From assembly GCA_016709725.1 (NCBI GenBank), contig JADJMG010000005.1, positions 161,501-225,500 of the forward strand: a stretch of DNA of 64,000 nucleotides, read 5' to 3'. The notes below the pieces were generated by a model. The model did not search any database. It was given only the letters and a program-made list of their open reading frames with translations, and was not told the DNA's origin. Below, piece by piece: positions 18,444-26,239 of this stretch. Positions within the stretch are counted from its first letter, which is position 1; each line of letters starts with the position of its first letter. The position numbers were made by a program, and so were the translations under genes. The stretch comes from Bacteroidota bacterium (GTDB lineage: Bacteria; Bacteroidota; Bacteroidia; AKYH767-A; OLB10).

Positions 18444-20150
18444 ATGAAGATGAATACTCGCCACTATTTAATCCTGCTTGCACTGTGTCCTACCTTGTCC
18501 TTCGCACAAACAGGCGGAGGAAAAACCGGCAACTTAGGCAATGAAGATATCAATGTCATCAAAGAATATCAACCGGTATTGAATGATGCTTTCAAAATTA
18601 ACATCAACCCCGACAGCGACACTTCCACGATTCGCAAAGCCAACACGCCCGAATATAAAGTAAGTGCGCAGCCGATCAACTCAAATTACAATACTTCTCC
18701 CATTAAACCGGTTAGAATAAAAGATGATGCAATTAAAAAGTTGTATCATGGGTATGTAAAAGCAGGGTACGGATTGGAAAACATGCCGCTGTTGGATATT
18801 TCTTTCAACAGTTTACGCTCGAAAAATTTTGATGCCGGAGTTCGATTTAAGCATCTTTCCACCAGCGGAAAAATAAAAGAGTATGGCTTCCCTGGAAACA
18901 GCAACAACCTATTTAAGGTGTTTGGAACGCGTTATTTTGACAAGTTTAAGATAGGAGCCAATCTTGCATACAACAGAGATGTAGTTCATTTTTACGGGTA
19001 CAATTCTCCCCCCGAATTATTCTCAAAATCGGAAACCAAGCATAGCATGAGTGACTTTGATGGAAATGTAAATTTGGCTTCTATCAATCCCGATAAAGAC
19101 AGTTGGACCTATCAAGCATCAGTAGGATTTTATAATTTCGAAGACAATCGAAGCAGCTCTGAAAACAACGCCAAAGTTGAATTGGGGATTGGAAAATTAT
19201 TAACCAATGCTAAATTCAATTTGCAAGTTTCGGGAGAGTTTGGAAAAATTAAACAAGCATTGTATTCCATCAACCGAAGTATTATTCGCTTCCAACCTCG
19301 TTTCATCATCAATGAGAATTTGTATTCTATTGAAGTAGGTGGAAACGTAGCCATAGAATCTAGAAATAATCCAAGTGGAATTACACCGTATTCAAAACCT
19401 ATAAAAGATAACAACTATCACTTATACCCCTATCTCAGCACGAGCTACCAAGTGATAGACGATGCGGTGAAAATTTTCGCAACGTTGAGCGGAGATCTTC
19501 AACGAAATGATTTGAGAAATATCAGCAGAGAAAACCCATTTTTTGGAAGGAATGTGTTGCTCAATAACACCAACGAAAAATTAGGAATTAAAGCAGGAAC
19601 CTCCATCAAACTTGAACACGATTTAATGTTTGTAGGTTCGGTGAAATGGTCGCGAATTAAAGACCAACCATTTTATTATGCCAACTTCGAAATACCTTCC
19701 ACTTTCGCTGTGGTGTATGATAAAGCAACCTTATTAAATTTCAGAGCATCGTTAGAATACAAAAATGCCGAAAAAATAAGTTTTGCTTTCAGCGCTGATT
19801 ACAACAAATACAAAACAGATCAGTTGAACGAACAACTGTATATTCCAGCGTTACGAGTTGGTATCAGCGGACATTATGCTATTGCTGAAAAAATATATTT
19901 AAAGGCAGATGTATTTTACAACAGCGATGTATCGGGCAATACCTATATATCCGACAGCACAATTGTATCTGCTCAGTTCGTGAATATAAAAGGATGGTTG
20001 GATGCTAATATTGGAATCGACTATCGATACAGCAAAGTGCTTTCTGCATTTGTATCGTTGAATAACATCGGCTTCTCTCGTTATTTCAGATGGTACGAAT
20101 ACCCAAGTTATCGATTCTTAGGAATGGCGGGAGTTACTTATTCGTTTTAG
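18444..20150 (+). CDS. Outer-membrane beta-barrel protein, partner of the TPR protein
   Basis: I start at ATG 18444; GTG 18429 and ATG 18450 are also in frame. The protein has a signal peptide ending at LSFAQ. The mature N-terminus has NVIKEYQPVLNDAFKI, a phrase seen in TonB-box-less porin-like proteins of Bacteroidota, then many alternating amphipathic strands (KLYHGYVKAGYG, FDAGVRFKHLS, LKADVFYNSD). It ends in the aromatic FLGMAGVTYSF, a normal C-terminal outer-membrane signature. No plug domain is seen, so a porin or passive channel of about 568 residues is more likely than a TonB-dependent receptor. It is coupled to the TPR gene. Confidence 0.8.
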   Translation: MKMNTRHYLILLALCPTLSFAQTGGGKTGNLGNEDINVIKEYQPVLNDAFKININPDSDTSTIRKANTPEYKVSAQPINSNYNTSPIKPVRIKDDAIKKLYHGYVKAGYGLENMPLLDISFNSLRSKNFDAGVRFKHLSTSGKIKEYGFPGNSNNLFKVFGTRYFDKFKIGANLAYNRDVVHFYGYNSPPELFSKSETKHSMSDFDGNVNLASINPDKDSWTYQASVGFYNFEDNRSSSENNAKVELGIGKLLTNAKFNLQVSGEFGKIKQALYSINRSIIRFQPRFIINENLYSIEVGGNVAIESRNNPSGITPYSKPIKDNNYHLYPYLSTSYQVIDDAVKIFATLSGDLQRNDLRNISRENPFFGRNVLLNNTNEKLGIKAGTSIKLEHDLMFVGSVKWSRIKDQPFYYANFEIPSTFAVVYDKATLLNFRASLEYKNAEKISFAFSADYNKYKTDQLNEQLYIPALRVGISGHYAIAEKIYLKADVFYNSDVSGNTYISDSTIVSAQFVNIKGWLDANIGIDYRYSKVLSAFVSLNNIGFSRYFRWYEYPSYRFLGMAGVTYSF

Positions 20151-20197
20151 TACTTTTAGTAACTTAGTGTTCAACCTTTGACTAGTGATTTTTTCAA

Positions 20198-20236
20198 CAC
20201 TAGAGGGCACTAGAGGGCACTAGAGGGCACTAGAGG
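20198..20236. repeat. 10-base direct repeat (CACTAGAGGG) x4
   Basis: Four tandem copies of CACTAGAGGG, the last one ending in AGAGG before TCAT. The inverted form (CTCTAGTGC) occurs twice at 20768-20798 on the far side of the GxxExxY gene. Confidence 0.8.
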
Positions 20237-20255
20237 TCATTATAGATAGAATCAA

Positions 20256-20666
20256 TCATGAATCCAACGTTGCGAAAGACTCAGATACTATATGTGTAAC
20301 TCCAGAGACTAATTTTTCCACATTAAAATTTATTAAAAGTCCTTTGGGTTTCTGTGCGAGACGTAAATAGGAAAGCAATTGTGCCTTATGTACAGAATGA
20401 ACTTGTTCCACTGATTTTAATTCTACAACTAGAGAATTTTCAATTAACAAATCTAATATTAAAGGACTTTCAATTCGAGTGCCTTTATAAAAAATTGGCA
20501 CCAATAATTTTGATTGAACATAATACCCTTTAACACGCAACTCTTCAATTAAGCAAGCATGATAAACACTTTCAAGCAATCCAGGACCTAAATAGGAGTG
20601 TACTTCTATAGCACATCCAACTGTAGCAAATGCAAGAGCATTTACTACATATTTTGATTTAATCAT
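20256..20666 (-). CDS. GxxExxY family protein (PD-(D/E)XK nuclease-like)
   Basis: This 136-residue protein carries the family motif in GPGLLESVYHACL (G-x-x-E-x-x-Y, about residues 27-39). It is followed by a PD-(D/E)XK-like core: LILDLLIENSLVVELKSVEQV, with Asp, Glu and Lys in the expected order, then HKAQLLSYLRL and GLLINFNV. The length is normal, although the last 20 residues are unlike the usual family end. The function of this widespread family is unknown. It sits alone between two convergently or co-oriented housekeeping units and is enclosed by inverted short repeats, which suggests lateral spread. Confidence 0.88.
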   Translation of the reverse strand: MIKSKYVVNALAFATVGCAIEVHSYLGPGLLESVYHACLIEELRVKGYYVQSKLLVPIFYKGTRIESPLILDLLIENSLVVELKSVEQVHSVHKAQLLSYLRLAQKPKGLLINFNVEKLVSGVTHIVSESFATLDS

Positions 20667-20816
20667 CTCAATAGTTTTTTAAAAAAATATTTTTATTCTT
20701 AACTAATATTCATCACAATTGTACTTTATTACAAAAACTCAAAGAGTCCCTAACGACTTTAAATTAGACTCTAGTGCACTATTGTGTACTCTAGTGCCTT
20801 TAGTGTTAAAAATTCG

Positions 20817-21959
20817 CTAAGCTTTGAGGATATCGCGCGCGATTACTAACTTTTGGATTTCGCTGGTTCCTTCGCCGATGGTGCAGAGTTTCGAATCTCT
20901 ATAAAATTTTTCCACTGGAAAATCTTTCGTGTAGCCGTAGCCACCAAAAATTTGCACGGCCTCTGTAGAACATCGCACCGCCACTTCCGAAGCATAATAC
21001 TTAGCAAATGCGGACTGACGCGTTACTTTCTCTCCGCGATTTTTTAAATCGGCAGCTTGCATCGTTAATAATTCGGCCGCTTCAATTTGTGTTGCCATAT
21101 CAGCAAGCTTAAATGAAATCGCTTGGAAATTTGAAATAGGTTGACCAAACTGTTCGCGCTCTTGAGAATATTTTACTGATGCATCGAAAGCTCCTTTTGC
21201 AATACCAAGAGAAAGTGCTGCAATCGAAATTCTTCCACCATCTAAAATTTTCATGGCTTGAATAAATCCATCACCTACTTTTCCGAGAACCTGACTCTTG
21301 TGAATTTTGCAATCTTCAAAAATCATTTCAGCGGTTTCCGATGCACGCATACCTAACTTATTTTCTTTCTTTCCTGCTTTGAATCCAGCAGTACCACGTT
21401 CAACAACAAAAGCCGTGATGCCATGCGAGTCATTCATCTCTCCTGTACGAGCAAGTACTACTGCCACATCTCCACTAATTCCGTGCGTGATCCAATTCTT
21501 TGCACCGTTGATGATCCAATGATCGCCATCTTGCTTAGCAACTACTCGCATTCTCAAAGCATCGGATCCAGTATTTGCTTCTGTCAAACCCCATGCACCA
21601 ATCCACTCTCCCGTTGCTAATTTCGGAAGGTATTTTTCTTTCTGCTCCTCATTCCCAAAAGCCATGATGTGTCCAGTGCATAATGAATTATGCGCTGCCA
21701 TCGACAGCCCAATGGATCCACAAACTCGAGCTACTTCTTGAATCGCAGTTACGTATTCGAAATACGTTAACCCAGCACCATGGTATTTTTCAGGAACTAA
21801 AATTCCCATCAAGCCCAGCTCACCCATCTTCTTAAAAACCTCAACGGGGAAATATTGAGCTTCATCCCACTCCATCAATTTTGGGCGTATATTTTTCTCT
21901 ACAAAATCGCGTATAGTCTGTTTAATTAGCTCTTGATTTTCACTTGACTTGAAGTCCAT
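20817..21959 (-). CDS. Acyl-CoA dehydrogenase
   Basis: A 380-residue flavoprotein that oxidises acyl-CoA thioesters at C2-C3, feeding electrons to ETF. Motifs in order: [13 protein letters not shown] and [13 protein letters not shown] (FAD/acyl-CoA binding, about residues 125-160), [15 protein letters not shown] (about 265-280), and the C-terminal block with [18 protein letters not shown] (about residues 350-367), whose Glu in IGEGTSEIQ is the likely catalytic base position for short/medium-chain enzymes. Length and motif set fit the short-chain/isovaleryl branch; chain-length preference cannot be read from sequence. It follows the helix-hairpin-helix gene by 9 bases, probably one transcript. 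Confidence 0.94.
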   Translation of the reverse strand: MDFKSSENQELIKQTIRDFVEKNIRPKLMEWDEAQYFPVEVFKKMGELGLMGILVPEKYHGAGLTYFEYVTAIQEVARVCGSIGLSMAAHNSLCTGHIMAFGNEEQKEKYLPKLATGEWIGAWGLTEANTGSDALRMRVVAKQDGDHWIINGAKNWITHGISGDVAVVLARTGEMNDSHGITAFVVERGTAGFKAGKKENKLGMRASETAEMIFEDCKIHKSQVLGKVGDGFIQAMKILDGGRISIAALSLGIAKGAFDASVKYSQEREQFGQPISNFQAISFKLADMATQIEAAELLTMQAADLKNRGEKVTRQSAFAKYYASEVAVRCSTEAVQIFGGYGYTKDFPVEKFYRDSKLCTIGEGTSEIQKLVIARDILKA

Positions 21960-21968
21960 AATCGGGAA

Positions 21969-22886
21969 TTAGTTTAATAGTAAATAAGGTGCAAGTTTAC
22001 GGAGGATTTCCTCATCCACCAAAGGTATCTTCTTCAGATCCGATGGACTTTTGAATACTCCGTGTTGCTCTCGGTAAGCAACAATTAAGCGAGCCAATTG
22101 TTTGTTGATGTATGGGTGCCGCAAACTATCTGCAGGTAGACTATTGATATTAAGTTTTTTATAGGGGCCGCTTTCTACTTTCACCTTAGGAAAAATGATT
22201 TTGTAGACTGAATCCGGAATAGATCGAATCTCTTTCAGTTGCTCCACTGTGCAAAATCCACCTAAACGCTCGCGATAATTTATGATCGCTTTCGACCTTC
22301 CTGAACCAATGAAAGGCAAATCTTGAAGTTCGGTGGTATCCACTTTATTCAAATCTAAAATGAGCCATTTTGGTCGCGAGGCTTCGCGATTAGACTTAAA
22401 ATCTGATTTATATTTCTCGGTTGGTTTAACGCCCTTAGCAGGACTCAACTCAATAAAAGGCTCCCACTTTTCATACAAAGAGGCATGCAAGACACGCACA
22501 TTTTTCACATCCTCTTTATTCTTAAATCCACCAATACGATCACGAAATCGAATAATTGAAGAAGCTTGCTTTGGACTCAATCCCAACTTTACAAATTGGG
22601 ATGAATCGGTAGTGTTGGGATTGAATGGAGCAATTACAATTTCTTCGCGCTTATTATACTTCGTAGTGAATTGATTTATATTTTTTTCCTTAAGATGGAT
22701 TTTATCCGCTGCTAATCCTATTTCTTCACTCGAAATAAAAACATCGGGAGTTAAATAATAATGTTGGTACCATAAGTTCGCTTGAAGCACGATCAATATA
22801 GAACATAAAACCAAGGCCGCATTCTTTTCACCTCGTGTGTAAGTGAAATAACTGTACATAAAATGTCGAAAGCGATTTGTTTTCAT
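21969..22886 (-). CDS. Helix-hairpin-helix protein with N-terminal membrane anchor (ComEA-like repeats)
   Basis: A 305-residue protein with one membrane helix near the start (NAALVLCSILIVLQANLW) and three helix-hairpin-helix modules: KLGLSPKQASSIIRFRDRIGG, LPFIGSGRSKAIINYRERLGG and INKQLARLIVAYREQHGVF (quoted in part). Such repeats bind DNA backbone non-specifically, as in the competence protein ComEA, but this multi-repeat form with a short cytoplasmic lead is a Bacteroidota type whose role is not established. It is the first gene before acyl-CoA dehydrogenase. A GTCGAC dyad lies about 50 bases upstream of its start. Confidence 0.85.
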   Translation of the reverse strand: MKTNRFRHFMYSYFTYTRGEKNAALVLCSILIVLQANLWYQHYYLTPDVFISSEEIGLAADKIHLKEKNINQFTTKYNKREEIVIAPFNPNTTDSSQFVKLGLSPKQASSIIRFRDRIGGFKNKEDVKNVRVLHASLYEKWEPFIELSPAKGVKPTEKYKSDFKSNREASRPKWLILDLNKVDTTELQDLPFIGSGRSKAIINYRERLGGFCTVEQLKEIRSIPDSVYKIIFPKVKVESGPYKKLNINSLPADSLRHPYINKQLARLIVAYREQHGVFKSPSDLKKIPLVDEEILRKLAPYLLLN

Positions 22887-22935
22887 CCAATATTTTTTTG
22901 CAAAATAAGTGAGATGAAATTTAAAAGTCGTCTAA

Positions 22936-22965
22936 TAAATATTTATAGTCGACTACAAGTGTTTA
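22936..22965. repeat. 30-bp dyad centred on GTCGAC, copy 2
   Basis: The core ATTTATAGTCGACTACAA is identical to copy 1 at 3084-3113, while the outer arms have diverged so the palindrome is less perfect. It lies between the pyrF stop and the helix-hairpin-helix gene start. A hairpin-prone CG-rich stretch follows to 23030. Confidence 0.55.
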
Positions 22966-23045
22966 CAAGTGATTAAAAACCGCTGCGACCGTTGCTTAAC
23001 GCAGCTAACGTTGCGTTTACAATCACGTAATTAAGAATCGAAAAT

Positions 23046-23864
23046 TTATAAAATGAGCTCCGCCAATAACCCACTCATCTCTTGTTGCACTTTCAGTGCT
23101 TCTTCTCTGGCGGCTTCTGCAAAATCTTTTCCCTTAGAAGCATAAATAATTTGACGCGAAGAGTTCACGAGTAAGCCACAATACTTATTCATTCCTAATC
23201 TTGAAATGGTAGCTAAATCTCCGCCTTGCGCACCTACTCCAGGTACTAAGAAAAAAGAATCGGGAGCCATGGCTCTCAATTTTTCAAACTGCTCCGCCTG
23301 AGTAGCACCACAAACGAACATCAATTGATCGGGATGCCCCCAAGTTTGTGCTTTACGCATCACATCTTGAAACAACATACCACCACCCTCTTGCTGATTG
23401 AATTGAAAATCGTTAGCGCCTTCATTGCTCGTAAGCGCTAATAATATTACCCACCTATTTTCAAAAGCAAGAAACGGTTTCACCGAATCAATTCCCATAT
23501 AAGGAGCCACAGTAACACTATCGAAATTCATCTGCTTAAAAAATGCTTGGGCATATAACGTTGATGTATTACCGATATCACCACGCTTTGCATCGGCAAT
23601 GGTGAATATGTTTCTGGGAATAATCTCCATCGTCTTTTCCAAACTCCGCCACCCTTTCGATCCTTGACTCTCGTAAAATGCTAAGTTTGGTTTATAAGCA
23701 ACGCATAAATCGGAGGTAGCATTAATGATGGCTTTGTTAAACTCAAAAATAGGATCTTCAGCTTGCAACAAATGACTCGGTATTTTGCTTAGGTCTGTAT
23801 CCAACCCAATACACAAATAACTTTGCTTGCTTTTAATTTGCTCGAAGAGTTCTTTTCGATTCAC
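23046..23864 (-). CDS. pyrF: Orotidine 5'-phosphate decarboxylase
   Basis: It decarboxylates OMP to UMP, the last step of de novo pyrimidine synthesis. The 272-residue length marks the longer type 2 form common in Bacteroidota and Actinobacteria. The catalytic signature is FTIADAKRGDIGNTS (about residues 86-100), which has the Asp-x-Lys-x-x-Asp array. CIGLDTD at the start and LVPGVGAQGGD near residue 205 are further family motifs. Third gene of a purM-prfA-pyrF unit, 33 bases behind prfA. Confidence 0.95.
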   Translation of the reverse strand: MNRKELFEQIKSKQSYLCIGLDTDLSKIPSHLLQAEDPIFEFNKAIINATSDLCVAYKPNLAFYESQGSKGWRSLEKTMEIIPRNIFTIADAKRGDIGNTSTLYAQAFFKQMNFDSVTVAPYMGIDSVKPFLAFENRWVILLALTSNEGANDFQFNQQEGGGMLFQDVMRKAQTWGHPDQLMFVCGATQAEQFEKLRAMAPDSFFLVPGVGAQGGDLATISRLGMNKYCGLLVNSSRQIIYASKGKDFAEAAREEALKVQQEMSGLLAELIL

Positions 23865-23897
23865 TTTTCTTTCTTTTAATCAATTAAAAAAGATAAA

Positions 23898-24992
23898 CTA
23901 TCCAACCATGTTTAGTTCTTTCATTTTTTCTGCATTCTCAGCAAATTGCAATGCATCTATAAAACCTTGAATGTCTCCATTCAACACTGCGCCTAGGTTA
24001 TGCGATGTATATCCAATGCGATGATCTGTAACACGACTTTGTGGATAATTATAGGTTCTGATTTTCTCAGAACGATCACCAGTACTCACCAATGTTTTTC
24101 TTCGCTTCGACACTTCTTCCAGTCTCTTTGTGTATTCGATGTCATATAACTTCGAACGCAACATCTGCAAAGCAGACTCGCGATTCGCGTGTTGTGATCG
24201 TGCAACTTGACAGGTAATTACGATACCACTGGGTTTATGTGTTAGCTGAACTTTGGTCTCTACTTTATTTACATTTTGTCCACCTGCACCACTGGAACGC
24301 GATGTTTTATATTCAAGATCGGCTGGATTAATATCTATTTCATCAAACTCATCGGCTTCGGGTAATACCACTACTGTAGCAGCAGAAGTATGAATACGAC
24401 CTTGCGTTTCTGTTGCAGGAACACGTTGAACGCGATGCACACCACTCTCATACTTTAGAATTCCATAGGCTTTATCGCCTCTCACTTCCATCACGACTTC
24501 TTTATACCCTCCTGTATTGCCATCGTTAAAATCAACCATCTCAATTTTAAATCCATGGTCCTCACAATAGCGTTGATACATTCGAATTAAATCACCTGCA
24601 AACAAACTGGCTTCATCACCACCGGTTCCAGCACGAATTTCGAGAATGGCATTCTTGCTATCTTCTGGATCTTGCGGAATCAATAATTGCTGAATATGAT
24701 CTTCTAGTTTTTTCAATTGAGGTTCGAGTGTTTCCATCTCTTCCTTTGCCATATTGCGAAAATCTTCGTCTTTATCGTTATTCAATACGTGACGTGCTTC
24801 GTTGATTTGTGTAAGAATACCTCTATACTCACGAGTAGCCTCTACAATTTCTTCCAAGTCGCGATAAGACTTGTTCAACTCTCTAAATTTTTTCTGATCC
24901 GCGATCGTTCCTGGATCGCCCAACTGCACACCGATGTCATGGAAGCGTGCTTCTATTCCTTCGAGTCTTTCTAATAAATTATCTGTCGACAT
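23898..24992 (-). CDS. prfA: Peptide chain release factor 1
   Basis: Reads UAA and UAG stop codons and triggers peptide release. The 364-residue protein has the tripeptide anticodon PAT in [10 protein letters not shown] (192-194), which marks RF1 rather than RF2, and the catalytic GGQ in [10 protein letters not shown] (237-239). The acidic coiled-coil N-terminal domain is normal. It starts 12 bases after the purM stop and is followed by pyrF, an operon order common in this phylum. Confidence 0.96.
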   Translation of the reverse strand: MSTDNLLERLEGIEARFHDIGVQLGDPGTIADQKKFRELNKSYRDLEEIVEATREYRGILTQINEARHVLNNDKDEDFRNMAKEEMETLEPQLKKLEDHIQQLLIPQDPEDSKNAILEIRAGTGGDEASLFAGDLIRMYQRYCEDHGFKIEMVDFNDGNTGGYKEVVMEVRGDKAYGILKYESGVHRVQRVPATETQGRIHTSAATVVVLPEADEFDEIDINPADLEYKTSRSSGAGGQNVNKVETKVQLTHKPSGIVITCQVARSQHANRESALQMLRSKLYDIEYTKRLEEVSKRRKTLVSTGDRSEKIRTYNYPQSRVTDHRIGYTSHNLGAVLNGDIQGFIDALQFAENAEKMKELNMVG

Positions 24993-25004
24993 GTTTTAAT
25001 CTTC

Positions 25005-26174
25005 TTACCAGTGAAATGTTCCCTGCGTACTTTTAATTGTCAATTTTTTATGTTCTGATGGTTCTACTCGACCCACAATTTTTGCCTCTATATTAAATGA
25101 ATTTGAAATGGAAATTATTTCATCTGCGATCTTTTCAGGAACATAAATTTCCATGCGATGTCCCATATTAAATACCTGATACATTTCTGACCATGATGTT
25201 CCACTTTGCTCTTGAATCATTTTAAATAAGACGGGCAATTCAAATAAATTATCTTTTATGATATGCAGCTTATCTACAAAATGCAACACCTTGGTTTGTC
25301 CACCACCACTGCAATGCACCATTCCATGTACTCGGGTTCGGTGTTGATCTAAAATTGCTTTGATGATGGGTGCGTAGGTTCGTGTAGGAGACAACACCAG
25401 TTTTCCAGCATCCATCCCAATTTCGGTAATACTATCCGTTAGATTCATCTTTCCACTGTAAACAAGAGAAGAATCAATTCCATCGTCATAACTTTCCGGG
25501 TACTTTATAGCCAAATATTTTGCAAATACATCATGACGCGCTGAAGTCAACCCGTTGCTTCCCATTCCTCCGTTGAATTCAGATTCGTAGTTTGCTTTTC
25601 CGCTGGAGCTCAATCCTACAATCACATCTCCGGCCTTAATATTTGCATTGTCGATAACATCACTTCTTTTCATTCGACATGTTACTGTGCTGTCTACAAT
25701 GATGGTTCGAACTAAATCACCTACATCAGCTGTTTCTCCACCGGTGGTATAAATATGAATTCCGTGACTTTGTAATTCCTTTACAAGGTTTTCGGTGCCT
25801 TCAATGATGGCTGCAATCACTTCCCCTGGAATTAATCTTTTATTTCTTCCGATGGTTGATGAAAGCAGGATTCGATCACAAGCCCCTACACAAAGTAAAT
25901 CATCAATGTTCATGATCAGAGCATCTTGTGCAATGCCTTTCCAAACACTTAGATCTCCCGTTTCCTTCCAATACAAATAAGCCAAACTGCTTTTGGTTCC
26001 GGCACCATCAGCATGCATGATATTGCACCAATCATCATCGCCACCTAAATAGTCGGGAATGATTTTACAGAATGCCGATGGAAATAAGCCTTTATCTACC
26101 TTTTTAATAGCAGCATGTACTTCATCCTTGGTAGCGGAAACGCCTCTTTTTGCGTATCGATCTGACGTATTCAT
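25005..26174 (-). CDS. purM: Phosphoribosylformylglycinamidine cyclo-ligase (AIR synthase)
   Basis: It closes the imidazole ring of AIR in purine synthesis using ATP. I choose ATG 26174 (MNTSDRYAKRGVS); a TTG 18 bases upstream falls inside the promoter element. The 389-residue protein has the PurM core: MHADGAGTKSSLAYLYW (phosphate/ATP loop), ALIMNIDDLLCVGA, IYTTGGETADVGD and IVGLSSSGKANYESEFNGG. This is the longer, more diverged PurM type of Bacteroidota, and assignment to the PurM role rather than another AIR-synthase-like enzyme rests on the conserved purine-operon style context and motifs. First gene of the purM-prfA-pyrF unit. Confidence 0.9.
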   Translation of the reverse strand: MNTSDRYAKRGVSATKDEVHAAIKKVDKGLFPSAFCKIIPDYLGGDDDWCNIMHADGAGTKSSLAYLYWKETGDLSVWKGIAQDALIMNIDDLLCVGACDRILLSSTIGRNKRLIPGEVIAAIIEGTENLVKELQSHGIHIYTTGGETADVGDLVRTIIVDSTVTCRMKRSDVIDNANIKAGDVIVGLSSSGKANYESEFNGGMGSNGLTSARHDVFAKYLAIKYPESYDDGIDSSLVYSGKMNLTDSITEIGMDAGKLVLSPTRTYAPIIKAILDQHRTRVHGMVHCSGGGQTKVLHFVDKLHIIKDNLFELPVLFKMIQEQSGTSWSEMYQVFNMGHRMEIYVPEKIADEIISISNSFNIEAKIVGRVEPSEHKKLTIKSTQGTFHW

Positions 26175-26181
26175 GATTTTG

Positions 26182-26189
26182 CAAAGATA
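26182..26189 (-). promoter_or_regulatory. -7 element of the purM-prfA-pyrF operon
   Basis: TATCTTTG on the minus strand ends 7 bases before ATG 26174, which implies a very short or absent leader. The region where a -33 box would sit is occupied by the terminator hairpin of the upstream gene. Confidence 0.5.
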
Positions 26190-26192
26190 CAA

Positions 26193-26219
26193 GAAGGGCG
26201 GCCTTTAGAGCCGCCCTTC
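26193..26219 (-). terminator. Hairpin terminator of the PorE-like gene
   Basis: A perfect 10-bp GC-rich stem (GAAGGGCGGC on the plus strand) with a 7-base loop lies 20 bases behind the stop of the leftward OmpA gene and is followed on the minus strand by TTGTATCTTT. It directly precedes the purM promoter element. Confidence 0.6.
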
Positions 26220-26239
26220 ACTATTAAATCTATTATTTA

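Larger units (their letters stand above)
20190..20808. mobile_element. GxxExxY gene bracketed by inverted short repeats (candidate mobile unit)
   Basis: Left end: TTTTTTCAACACTAG then four 10-base copies of the unit CACTAGAGGG (20198-20236). Right end, read inward on the minus strand from 20808: TTTTTAACACTAAAGGCAC and TAGAGT, then a second CACTAGAGT copy (20768-20779). The two ends are inverted and match over about 24 bases with a few differences. Only one gene lies inside. No target-site duplication is evident. Mobility is an inference. Confidence 0.4.
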
